The notes below the pieces were generated by a model. That model worked only from the letters and a program-made list of their open reading frames with translations. It was not told where the DNA came from and made no database searches. A stretch of 64,000 bases of DNA from Hygrophila difformis (lineage: Eukaryota; Streptophyta; Magnoliopsida; Lamiales; Acanthaceae), in the NCBI GenBank assembly GCA_030278955.1, contig JAOANR010000015.1:35434487-35498486 (forward strand), written 5' to 3'. Below are positions 1 through 10,207 of this stretch, one piece after another. Within the stretch, counting starts at the first letter, position 1. Every line of letters begins with the position of its first letter. The position numbers and the translations under genes are program-made.

Positions 1-2310
1 ACTGCCATTTATGCTAACCCTTGTGCGACACAGAGGGAGCTGGACTGGAATAATATGCGGGCGACGGGAACGGGTGTGTTAGGGCCGTGGCTCGCTCTCG
101 GCGACTGGAACTCCATTGCCACGTCGACTGAAAATTTGGGCATGCAATTCAATTCTCGACAAGCTGAGTCATTTTCGACTATGTTGAGTAATTGTGGTTT
201 TCATTCGCTCCATACTACTGGGAGTTTATATACTTGGTACCGGAATACATCAGGGGGCGCCTTGGCGGTTGCTAACGTCAGTTGGTTTCAAGCCTTTCCG
301 GAAGGGTTTGTGGAGGTACTACCGAGGCGAGCATCTGACCATAGTGGTATTCTGCTACGATGCTATCGCCAGGATGAGGTGCGGACGGAAAGGCCATCCA
401 GGTGGGAGGCTATGTGGTCGTCGCACCCTATGTATGAGTATGTTGTGGACTCGGCTTGGGCTCTGGGCGCTTTTTCTTTCCAAGATAAGCTCCGTCAGGT
501 TCAGGAATCCTTAAAGTTCTTCAATGAGACTACATTTGGTCACATCCGACGTCCGAAACAGAAACTCCTTAGGCGGATTGAGGGAGTGCGAAGGGTTTTG
601 ATGAGGTGGGACTCTGCTTGTATGCATCGACTGGAGTGTAGCCTTCGTCGCGAATTGGACGAGGTACTAGCCCAGGAAGAGATGCTTTGGCATCAGAAGT
701 CGCGGGATTCTTGGCTTAAACTGGGAGACCGCAATACTCGGTATTTTCACTCGCAGACTATGGTGAGGCGGCAACGGAGCAGAATCCTGGGGCTGGATAT
801 TCGTGGCAGTTGGACGACTGATCCGTCGGCCTTACAGACACACATTATGTCTCATTTTGGGGGTGCCTATGGGTTTGTGGCACCTATCCAACATAACCTT
901 CCCTTACTGGCTCCATTGCCCCAGATAGAGGATGTGGAGTTGTTTGATCAGGAGGTGAGTAGAGAGGAGGTCAAGGCAGCAGTAGACGGCATGAAGGGGC
1001 TTTTTGCTCCCGGACCGGACGGCTTCCCTCCGGCATTCTATAAATCTTATTGGAACTTGGTTGGTGAGGATGTGTGGCAGCTTGTTTGGAGCGCCATGCA
1101 ATCGGGCCACTTTGATACTTCTATTGCCTCCACCTTCATTTGTCTTATACCGAAGGTTGAGGTACCAAGAGAAATTAGACAGTTCCGTCCTATAAGCTTG
1201 TGTAACGCGAGCTATAAGATTATCACCAAGGTAATCGTCAACAGATTGCGGCCTTTACTCCAAGGATTTATTGGGCCGCACCAGTCGGCCTTTCTCCCGG
1301 GTCGCGGCACTTTGGGGAATGCCATCATACTGCAGGAAGTGGTAAATACTTTCCACATCCGTCATCGTCGCAGACAAGAGTTCCTCCTAAATGTGGATCT
1401 TGAAAAGGCATATGATAACGTCAGTTGGGAATTCTTGGAACATTGCCTGGCAGAAATGGGGTTACCAGTTGGTTTAAGACGGCTTATTATGTTTTGTGTC
1501 CGATCACCAGTATATTCGATTCTTTGGAATGGGACGGCCCTCCCGGCTATTACTCCGGCTAAGGGACTTCGCCAAGGCGATCCATTATCGCCTTACCTCT
1601 TTATTATCGTTATGGAGAAGTTGTCTCAATCTATTTTGGCGAAAGTTAGGGAAGGACTGTGGCGGCCGGTTGTGTTAGGACGCGGAAGCCCCCCCATCTC
1701 TCACTTGATGTTCGCCGATGATCTCCTCCTTTTCTCGGAAGTGAATATTGAAAGTGCCTGTTGCATGGATGAGCTCCTGGGCAATTTTGGTAGTCGATCA
1801 GGGCTTCGGATTAACCCTCGTAAGTCCCATGCCTTGGCTTCGGTATCTGTACCGAGTGATACATGTCAATGTATTGCTAATATTCTTAATGTGGAATTCA
1901 CCAGTGACCTTGGATCATACCTAGGGTTTCCTGTGTTTCATGGCACAGCCCACCGCCATCATTTTCAGTTCTTGCTTGAAGGGTTACAGGCTTGGTTGGG
2001 GACTTGGAAGCGCTCATTATTGAATAAGGCCGGAAGGCTAACCCTGGCACGTTCAGTATTGGCCGCTATTCGGAATTATGTGATGCAGTTGTTTTGGCTT
2101 CCTTCGGTAATTTGTGATAAAATTGATGCTTTTATTCGTTCATTCATTTGGAAAGATGCATCGGGTCATGGCCTCCATCTTGTGGGGTGGCCCAAGGTGG
2201 TGCTGCCAAGAAGATTGGGAGGGTTGGGAATTCGCACTAGCCGAGACATGAATGTGGCGTTATTGGGAAAAAACTATATGGACCTGGTTGGTTCGGCAAC
2301 GAAGCCTTGA
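1..2310 (+). pseudogene. LINE-A ORF2: endonuclease and reverse transcriptase part
   Basis: ORF2 protein of a plant LINE, which nicks target DNA and reverse transcribes its own RNA. The visible part starts inside the apurinic-type endonuclease: GDWNSI sits near the start of the visible frame and SDH follows about 80 residues later. The usual stretch between these motifs is shortened, so a small deletion is likely. The RT follows, with the plant LINE signature APGPDGFPPAFYK, then the LPGRGT, QGDPLSPYLF and FADDLLLFSE blocks. The frame is lost near 2265-2310: the +1 frame continues with LINE-like sequence before the LTR insertion. The 55-57 ATG is internal and not the true start, because the frame is open to the window edge. 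Confidence 0.92.
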
Positions 2311-2372
2311 GTGGAGATATTCTGTCGGAAATATGGCCCACCTAATCCTGTTATGACCCAACGTCCGGTGGC

Positions 2373-2377
2373 GTCGG
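2373..2377. repeat. 5-bp target site duplication GTCGG, left copy
   Basis: GTCGG stands directly before the TG of the left LTR and directly after the CA of the right LTR (19793-19797). Five bases is the usual length for Ty3/gypsy-type integration. Confidence 0.95.
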
Positions 2378-2748
2378 TGATAATGGCCAGAAATGACCAT
2401 TATTTTCAATCCATTTCCGTGTCTGAAACGGGCATTTGATCGCATTCCGGTCTTATATTAAATAAGAAAGCAGTAGAATTGGACTGATTTATGCATAATT
2501 GTATAAATATTGAGCTGGTATGAAAAATGCATAAATATATAATTTTATTACATATTTATGTTAGAAAAATCGAAAAACATGAGAAAAAGAAAAGAAAAGA
2601 AAAAGGAATGAAAAAGATGGGCAAAAGAATAAAACAAGCCCACAAAATACAAAAAGATGGAAAAAAATAGAAAAGCCCACAAAAAGAACAACTTCGGCCC
2701 ATCTGGCCCATTCAGCTCTGTCTGGGAACATCTTGTCGAAGAACCCTG

Positions 2749-4062
2749 GTCGAGGACCATGGTTCCGCGACACGACCAAGCTCCGCGCCACCAACACCTT
2801 GGAGGCCAAGCCACGACCCAGTCGAGGAACTCCTGTCTCGGTCCATGCTTCCGCGACAAGGACATGGATAGAGACACAAGACCCAGTCGAGAAGCCTTGC
2901 CACATGCAGCCCAGTCCCGCGACAAAGTTGTGATGTGAGTGATGTCTTGAGACACAGTGGGCCTCAGATCAAGCCCATGGGCCTAGGGTTCCACTTCTAT
3001 AAATATGAGGTGATCCCCATGAGCTAGGCAGTTTTTAGAATTTGGACAGAATCAAGAAAATCACCCTTGGAGACAAGTGTAGAGCTTAGTTGTATGTAGT
3101 TTTTAGGTTAGCTTAGTTTAGCTTTAATTTTTCTGTATTATTTAGTTATTGCATAGATTTAGCTTAGGTAGCCAGTTTTCACCTTGTTTTCAGTTTAAAA
3201 CTTTGTTTTTAGGGTTTGTGATATCCAGGATGATGGGTATTAACAAATTCCTCAATAAAATGGGAAAATATTCTTGAAATGTGTCCCAAAAATCATGAAA
3301 TGGGTTTCACACCCCATGGATCTTTTATTATTCCTTACTCTGTTGGTCACTTGACCTTTATTTTCTAGTTTATATCACTGTTGGTGATGTTCTTTTTGGA
3401 TAATATTGCATGTTATGAGTGATCAAGCCTAGATTAAGGTTAAACCTATTTTAAATATTGTCTCATATTTCCTTCTTGTGTAAGGCATGTTCTAGCTAGA
3501 TTTACCCTTGTTTGGCACTTTTAGTTTATTGTAGTTTTTTTAAAACCTGAAATGGGTAAGATCACGCACAATGCATGCTCCTGTTCCACTTTACTTTTCT
3601 GACATGTGTCCTGAACACACCCATATCGCTAGCCACTTCTTGTCGCGGAACCACGTTCAGCGACAAGAGGGCAGTTCAGCGACATGCGTGTCCAAGAACA
3701 TGTGTTGTATAAATCTTTTAAAACCCCTGGTCGCAAACCAAACCTGTCGCGGACCCACGGTCCGTGACACAACCACTTGATTAGCGACCAAGGACCCAAA
3801 TACTTGTATTTTATTCTGGGAGGGCTCTGGTCGCGGAACCCCTGTCGCGGACCCACGGACCGCGACACACTTCATGTTCCGGGACCAGGAATTATGCCCT
3901 TTGTTGGATTCTCATACCTCGTGTCGCGGAACACCTGTCGCGGATCCATGGTCCGCGACACACTCCTTGTTCCATGACACGACAACCCTAATTTCCAAAA
4001 TTTCATCTCTTATTTCCCACCTTTCTGTCGAGATCCCCAGTCGCGGACCCATGGTCCGCGAC
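2749..4062. repeat. CG-rich hairpin modules in the LTR (GTCGCGG...CCGCGAC)
   Basis: Short imperfect palindromes of about 25 bp recur in otherwise AT-rich DNA: near 2749-2773, 2834-2860, 3640-3666, 3745-3770, 3843-3868, 3936-3960 and 4040-4062. The best copies form TCGCGGACC-n3-GGTCCGCGA, a 9-bp perfect stem. Half-modules (GTCGCGGAACC or GTCGAGGAACC) lie between them. The same family forms a cluster in the internal promoter region (7420-7812) and recurs in the right LTR (about 15645-15820 and 16535-16960). Confidence 0.9.
2979..3005 (+). promoter_or_regulatory. LTR promoter: telo-box-like motif plus TATA box
   Basis: GGGCCTAGGGTTCCAC (2979-2994) is followed at 2998 by TATAAATA. TAGGGTT is the telo-box (AAACCCTA reversed) and TGGGCC resembles the site II element; both are known from promoters of plant genes expressed in dividing cells. 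The start of transcription would lie about 30 bp downstream, near 3030. That these motifs act here is inference. Confidence 0.7.
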
Positions 4063-6137
4063 ACAAACTCTGTTCCTCGACAGGCTTGGAACCTTTTTGC
4101 CAAATTTTTATTCTCCATCTCACCTCCATTAATTAATTGGACCTTTATATTAATATTTTGAGGTTGAAATCCAATGATCTCAACCCATGATTAATTTGAT
4201 ATAAAGAACTTTGTTCAATTTTCCATTAAAAGACTCTTCTATAAAAATTAAACTCTAATGATCTAAGTATATAATCCGGACTGTGATTAATTAATTAATT
4301 ATGGAATGAGTGATTATTTAGACATAAAGAGTAATTATGGATTAATTTCCATACCCTTGCATGAGAAACCAATGTCTCTCATACAAGATGACCCAAAAAT
4401 ATTTTCTTTTATTTATTTTGTCTTTTCCGTATTGTGTGAAACAGCTAGTAAGAGATATAACAGACTAATGTTGGCGGGTATTCCCACACGGATAAACTAG
4501 CTCGTGGTCTGTATATTAATTACTAGATGTTATTTTGCATGGTCCGGATAGTGGTCGGTGGAAGCCTTGGCGGTTCGTCCATATGGGATTATAATAGCTG
4601 CTCAGCTGACTCCTATCCGGATAGAGTTTCTCTTCTTTATCTTAATTTCAAACCCGAATCTCAAACTGTACCAACACTAGACGACATAGGTCAATGTTGT
4701 CTAGTAATTAAGACAGTGAAAGAACATGTAGGTTTTTCTCCGATTCACAGATAGTAAGGGTCTGAATGATAGCGACCACTGTCATTTAAGATTATTCTGC
4801 TGTCTAAAATCATTCCACCCAAATGAGAGGGAAATTGGACAGCAGATGTTTGCAGTCCACCCGATCGTTTTGCCATCTTTTTAGCCAAAATAAATTCTTC
4901 TCATCTCCGGCTATTTCATCTCTGTGTTCCAACTTCTGTCTAAACCCACCTTATATTTTGGGTTATTTAATTTTACACTTCTCTATAAAATTATGCATGA
5001 TATTATTATGTAGATATTGTGGTCAATATTATTTTGGGATCCTTCCCTTGGACATAGAAGTCATGATTTAAATCAGATGTCTCACAATAAATTTCCAACA
5101 AAAATTCATTTATAAAATCCGGATATGAGTAAGGGATAAATTCCACAGTTATGACTAATTCATATCCGACTGGGGGTTAATTTTGGGAAATTAGAAGCAG
5201 AGTCGGCGATTAGGTCTCACCTAGACTGAAAGGGTCTGTGTTCTTATTGAGAGTCTAGTACCTGTTTAGGGAATGGTTTTCAAATCAATTATTTTCCAAA
5301 ATTGCTGTGTGTTGGGAATCTGGGATTAAACATTACACCGAGATGGGGTCCACTTGGACTCAAATACAGTGTAGTAGATGACTCTGGAGGAACAACATTC
5401 AGGCCTTGGTTATTTTCTAAGGTAGGGTTGAGTTCCTTTCAACTGCTATCCTCTTCTGCCAAAGCCTATTTTTGAGTCCTGAGTGAGTGCATCCGGAATG
5501 AACTAATTTATTAGTTTATTTCATTAGTTTGTATCTCATAACCACCCGACGGGAAGTGAACACTGCGAGCGGTTCACCGAGAAGAGGGAATTCTTGATCC
5601 ACATCCGGTCATTCTGACTGGGGGCTTTCTTTTACTACCAGGGTCAGACTTTCAAAAACCTCCGAGTGATAGGATTTTAAATGCTTTCTTTATCGCTTTC
5701 TTTTAAATGCTTTCGTTAGAGGTCACTCGGTTGTATTGAGAGTTGTGTAACTGCTACTAGGACTGAGAGTTAAGGGATAGTTCAGGGCTTGATTAGAATC
5801 TTCGGGTGTGACATGGGGGAATGATAGCAGTACTTGACACTTCAATAAATGATTTGTCGGGTGTTGCTTGTCCACCACAGATAAATAGCATACCTCTGCG
5901 CGGGGGCAGTTATACATATCCGTGGTATCTTAGATTTTGTTGTCTTAAGGCATGTAAATCCTTAGTGTAAGTACCTGTCTGTTGAAGGGAACATAGTATA
6001 GGAAGCATGAGAGTTAGCTAACTGATGGATTATCCCAAGCTAAGATCTGTGTAACAAAATGGAAGTTTAATTATGTTTCATCTGAATCTTGTCCAATTTT
6101 TATTATTTTATTCCTGTCCATTCTGTCTCATTTTAAA

Positions 6138-6255
6138 TCTGCTTTCTTAGAATAATCTTTATCGCTTTCTTAGAATAACTTTATTGCTTTCTTAGATTAA
6201 ATCTAATTCGCTTTCTAGAATAATTTTACCTGCTTTATTTTAATCGCTTTCATAG
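6138..6255. repeat. Degenerate tandem repeat, CGCTTTCTTAGAATAA unit
   Basis: About six units of 16-22 bp of the form (T/C)GCTTTCTTAGAATAA(T/C)TTTAT follow one another in the LTR. Related CTTTC stretches stand at 5680-5715. The right LTR carries the same array near 19030-19155. Confidence 0.75.
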
Positions 6256-6465
6256 CTTAGTTTAAATTCTGTCAAGTAGTTTATAATCAAACACAAACTT
6301 GAATCGAGTAACCGAGTGGAAAATCTTAGTAAATGACGTGGGCCATGCTTCTATCGCACATCCTCCAGTGAACGATCCGGTCTTACTATAAATTACTGCA
6401 ATTTTTGACTCCGTGCGCTTTCGGGGGCACAGTTTCTTAACACGAGTAAATAAAAACGTGACAAC

Positions 6466-6900
6466 CTATAAATATATCCCTAATCCCAACTCCGCCTTCA
6501 TAAATTGGTTTCATTAAATAAAATTGAAAATCGGGATTATTGTTATTTTCAGAAAATACTCATACAGTGGGAATGTGTCAAAAGTTTCATGGCGCGAATC
6601 TTCATGACATGAAATTATGATAAATTTCATGATGCAAATTGTCAGGGACCTTCAGTGTGACAGACTGAAGGTCAAGATTGAACTATCTATCCCGGCTGCA
6701 CCGTGAAAGTTGTCAAAAGTTTCATGCCAGGGAGGTCCACAGCGCATTTTGAAATCAGAGTACCCCATATGAGTAATAAAAAGTGAAATATATCCTTAAA
6801 CCCATTTTCCATGAATCATAACTCTTTTCTTTTAATAAATTCAAACCTGGGATATTTTAGAAAATACTCGTGTGACGAAATTGTCAAAAGTTTCATGGCG
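6466..6900. repeat. Tandem duplication of the LTR 3' junction inside the LTR
   Basis: Two related units of about 150 bp, starting near 6466 and 6780, each run from an AAATATATCC stretch through GAAAATACTC to GTCAAAAGTTTCATG. The junction word GTCAAAAGTTTCATG occurs at 6577, 6712 and 6883. Only the last is the true LTR end with an intact primer site. After the 6712 copy a decayed PBS-like run (CC-AGGGAGG...CAGCGC) resembles the true post-LTR sequence. Confidence 0.75.
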
Positions 6901-6913
6901 CCGTTGCCGGGGA
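6896..6913 (+). other. Primer binding site, tRNA-Asp type
   Basis: TGGCGCCGTTGCCGGGGA follows the LTR end without a gap and is complementary to the 3' end of plant tRNA-Asp (…CCCCGGCAACGGCGCCA). This primes minus-strand synthesis and is typical of Athila-type elements. Confidence 0.92.
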
Positions 6914-7045
6914 GGATGCAGCGTCGTTTATTAAGAGAATTACACTCCTGATTACTCATAGTTAGTTTAATGGTAGTTCAGTATATTTAATTCAGAACAG
7001 AGAAGTACCATCAGATCAATTAAACATTTAGAGTACTAAGACTCT

Positions 7046-7063
7046 AAATGTGAGGATGTTGAT
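7046..7063 (+). repeat. PPT-like 18-mer, internal copy 1
   Basis: AAATGTGAGGATGTTGAT is identical to the 18 bases that span the end of the internal region and the first four bases of the 3' LTR (15261-15278). Here it is followed about 42 bp later by a splice-acceptor-like CTACTTTGCAG (ends 7107). Confidence 0.85.
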
Positions 7064-7419
7064 TCGAGGGGAAAACCTAACCAATCGGGTATTTATCTAC
7101 TTTGCAGGAATTCCGGAACCATCAAAAAGAAGGAGCAGAAAAATAGCATGGAAAACCAGGTTCTTGGTTGGGAAAATTCCACAAATCTAAGAAAAATATT
7201 CTCGGAATTTAAAGCAATTTAAAATCCGGAATAAATTTCGCAGATAAATGGAGCTGACCCGACCTAATTTTGTGCAAGTAGATTGATTTAAATTCCAGCC
7301 CATTATTTCGAATTCACTTGGACTGAATTAATTCAGACCCAAGGCAAATAAAATGGACTCAGGCCCAAACATCACAATCGGGCCCAGTCCGTTGAAAATT
7401 TGAAAATTCAAAAGAAAAT

Positions 7420-7812
7420 GTCGCGGAAACCCTTCTGTGTCGCGGGACACTGCCCCGCGCCCAAAAGGAGAATCGCGACACAGTTTCCCCCTCATAGTGA
7501 AGTCCGTGTCGCGGAGTGACCACTTTGTCGCGGGACACTGCCTCGCGACCAGGCTCACTTCCGCGACCAGATTTCACTTGTCCCTGAGCAATGTTTGTCG
7601 CGGTCGCGATACACCGTGTCGCGGACCACTGTTCCGCGACTGGGTACCAGTTCCGCGACACGATTTACACTTAACCCTTCCTCTCTCCAGCTTGGTCACG
7701 ATACCCCAGTCGAGGAGCGTTGTTCCGCGACCAAGTGCCATACTCCGCGACACCTCTAATGTCGCCAAGCCCAGTCGAGGAACCCTGTTCCGCGACAATG
7801 GGCTAGGGTTCC
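7420..7812. repeat. CG-rich hairpin modules upstream of the internal promoter
   Basis: A dense cluster of the same GTCGCGG / CCGCGAC family as in the LTR. Units occur near 7420, 7437, 7507, 7528, 7596, 7617, 7711 and 7771, for instance GTCGCGGACCACTGTTCCGC. It ends directly at the telo-box-like motif of the internal promoter. The open frames on both strands here are by-products of the repeat and are not genes. Confidence 0.88.
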
Positions 7813-7836
7813 ACGACTGGCCCATTAGTATTTAAA
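7800..7836 (+). promoter_or_regulatory. Internal promoter of the retroelement gene
   Basis: TGGGCTAGGGTTCCAC (7800-7815) is followed by TATTTAAA (7829-7836) and then a pyrimidine-rich leader (CTTCTTCTCTCTCTTCCTCC). The first motif nearly matches the one in the LTR promoter (2979), with the hairpin cluster just upstream in both. A start near 7860 would give a leader of about 130 nt before the ATG at 7989. This is inference from layout. Confidence 0.72.
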
Positions 7837-8032
7837 CCCCTTCTTCTCTCTCTTCCTCCCCACACTTCCAACACTTAGATTCTTTTTCGAATTCCTCTCA
7901 TCTGAAACTGCCTCTCCCGAAGCACACCACCGTGTCCTTCGCAACCATCTCCGACCAAACTCAGGCGAAACTCTGTCCGATTGTCGCCATGGAACCATCA
8001 TCTTCATCATCTCAAAAGCATACCGAACCATG

Positions 8033-9423
8033 GTAAGCATTCTCGGGCCCCTGTTTTCGCGATTTTGGGGATTTTTGTGTTTTGACTCACAATTGTGTGT
8101 AGATAGGTTCCCACGTGTTACTTCTCCACTGTTTGAGTTAGGTTTTGAGATTGTTAGTTGTGGGCATTGTTTTTGTGAATCCTGTGTCGCGATGGGAGTC
8201 GGGCGAGCATGATTGAGGGGGTGGGCATTCGGTTTGTGTTGGTGAGGAATGTTAGGGGTTGTTTAGATTTTTGATTTTAAGAACCTGGGTTATCTAGAGA
8301 ACATAGACAAAACCTTAGGGTTCTACAGGGGGTAATTTCCTCCATTGTCGAGTTTTAAGGTTCACAGTTTGTTTAATATCCACATCATGTTTTGCCATAC
8401 CTCTGTAGCAATGTTGTCTTTGAGCATGCTTGCATTTTGTATCTGTTATGTTTGAGAAGTCTGAATCAATTTTGTCTCTCAACAAACACTGGGTTATTTC
8501 TGAATAGGTTAGTGTTGTTGATGACTCATGATTGTTATTTTAGATTAAATAGAGCATGCCAGTTTGGTTGAGCTTGAGGTTTTTAAAGCATGAAGGGTGT
8601 TAGCATGGTTGTGGAATCTGTTTTAGTGTTCATAATGTTTGCATGCCCTGGAGATTAGTTAATGCTGTTTTCCTTGTGGGTATCCTGCGTGTGTATGTAC
8701 TGCTAGTTGAAAAAGTGGCTGTGTGTTTGTTTATGGTAATTCCAGTGCACCCAATCCCCTTTCAACAGCCCCTGTGCACACCTCCTTTTCCCTTTTTCTT
8801 GATTTCACTTTTTCACAAAAAGACAGAAATAGTTGTTAGGAATTTTGGTTGACAAGTGTGTTTTTGTTCCCAATGGAACTAAATGTGTGAGTTGAGGTAG
8901 CAGTAATTTTTGCCACTTAAAACTGCTATCATTTTAAAAATCCAAAAATTGGGACCCCACACATCCCACCTTTTCATTAAATAAAACAAGTCAACCATTT
9001 TAAAATTAAAAATAGTGTTTGCACCCCCTCTTGAATGTTTCAACTGTCCAAAGACAGCTCAAGCAGTTCAGAGTTTGCAAATCCATTACGCCACGTCTCC
9101 ACTGCACATTCCATTCTCGAGCATCCAGTCCCGTCGTTCTCATCTCATTCCATCTTTCAACAAGTGCCTCGAACTTGTTTAATAAAATAGAAAATCAACC
9201 ATTTTGGGCCCAATAGCCCACTAAAAATTTCTCTAAGTCCAATGACTTAGACCTTTTTCTAATTAATTAATGGCATCTGCCTATGGATAAAGTTTTAAGT
9301 ACTAATCGAATAAATCACATTTCGAGCAAAGCTCAAAATGTGAGGATGTTGATTTTTAACTTGAAACCCGATTTTCAAAAACGTAAAAACTTGAGTGGAG
9401 CTAATACTTCCTACATTTTTCAG
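8033..9423 (+). other. Proposed 1391-bp intron in the retroelement gene
   Basis: The donor GTAAGC follows exon 1, and the acceptor TTTTTCAG ends at 9423. The interior is T-rich and has many stops, as expected of a plant intron. The second copy of the PPT-like 18-mer lies in it, about 70 bp before the acceptor. Confidence 0.7.
9336..9353 (+). repeat. PPT-like 18-mer, internal copy 2
   Basis: AAATGTGAGGATGTTGAT, identical to copies at 7046 and 15261. As with copy 1, a splice-acceptor-like run follows (TTTTTCAG, 9423). Confidence 0.85.
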
Positions 9424-10186
9424 GAACGAGAAAGTGATTAAATCGGCACTTGGACTGCCTGATTGCACTCTACATCAGGCAGCAATAGAAGCTTCTGCGA
9501 ACAGAACCCAGATCAAAAAGCTTAGGGAAGCACTGATAAGCGTGTACAGTGTACCGTTGGACCAGGGCACCGAAGCTGAGTTATCATTAAGGCCCGGATG
9601 GGACGTAAAAATCCCTCCTGCAGATAGATCAACCGCTCTAACGAACATAGAAAGGGATTTTTCCTATCACATGTTGAAGTTTTGGGAACTAATGACAGAT
9701 CATGCCCCGAATGATTCCATAATGACACCCGAAGTGCATTTGGAAAGGATCACACTGAAGTTCCAGATACACACAGCTGTCTGGCAACGTCATTTAGAAG
9801 ATGGAACAGTGGGAATCGATATCTCGAATTATGATATACTCATTCCCGACCAGCCCATAGACCCACAAGTGCGATTGCAGTTTGTGGAAAGACCTTTACC
9901 GGTGAGCCAAATATTGGGAAAGGGAGCCATCTCAATGTATGAAGCCTTCCCCTGCATTTGGAACCCGCGGTTATTTGACAACATGGGAAGAGAAGAGCAG
10001 AGATGGGTAACCAAGCAGGCTAAACTAAGACATAGGGAAATGACTTACAACCTGCTCCACAAGCTGAGGAGAATTGAGGAGTTCAACACAGAAAGGAACT
10101 CTACCATGATAAACAAGTTCAGAGAAGAAATCAATGCAGCTCGGAAGGAATGGCACGAGATGGCACATCTGTGGGGAAAAGGCTAA
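9424..10186 (+). CDS. Retroelement unknown protein, first segment of exon 2
   Basis: Residues from NEKVIKSALGLPD onward belong to the second exon; an unspliced ATG at 9395 lies inside the intron and is probably not used. The segment is about 253 residues, hydrophilic and mostly helical in look, with charged stretches such as RRIEEFNTERN near its end. I recognise no family. It ends at TAA (10184), after which the same frame runs on without another stop to 11944, so the TAA is probably a point mutation. Confidence 0.6.
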
Positions 10187-10207
10187 GGGTTCATAACACA
10201 AGAAAGA

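Larger units (their letters stand above)
1..2377 (+). mobile_element. LINE-A (plant L1-type), 5' part, interrupted
   Basis: This is the left piece of a non-LTR retrotransposon whose 5' end lies outside the window. Its reading frame is open from base 1, so the element continues upstream. It is cut at 2377 by the LTR element that follows and resumes at 19793. Reading across the junction with a single GTCGG restores continuous LINE-like coding sequence, which shows that the LTR element inserted into it. Frameshifts on both sides show that the LINE was decayed or has decayed since. Confidence 0.93.
2378..6895 (+). repeat. 5' LTR (4518 bp)
   Basis: Starts TGATAATGG and ends GTCAAAAGTTTCA. It holds a TATA box (2998), CG-rich hairpin modules (about 2749-2925 and 3640-4062), a CTTTC-type tandem repeat (6138-6255) and a decayed duplication of its own 3' junction (6466-6900). 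At this length it is unusually long for an LTR. No coding capacity is convincing; the short open frames in it follow the CG-rich repeats. Confidence 0.96.

Noticed and set aside
2548..2955. Overlapping ORFs on both strands in the LTR (and copies at 15445-15874, 3571-4161, 7328-7835)
   Set aside because: They follow the CG-rich palindromes, which stay open in several frames. No family pattern, and they appear in every copy of the repeat.
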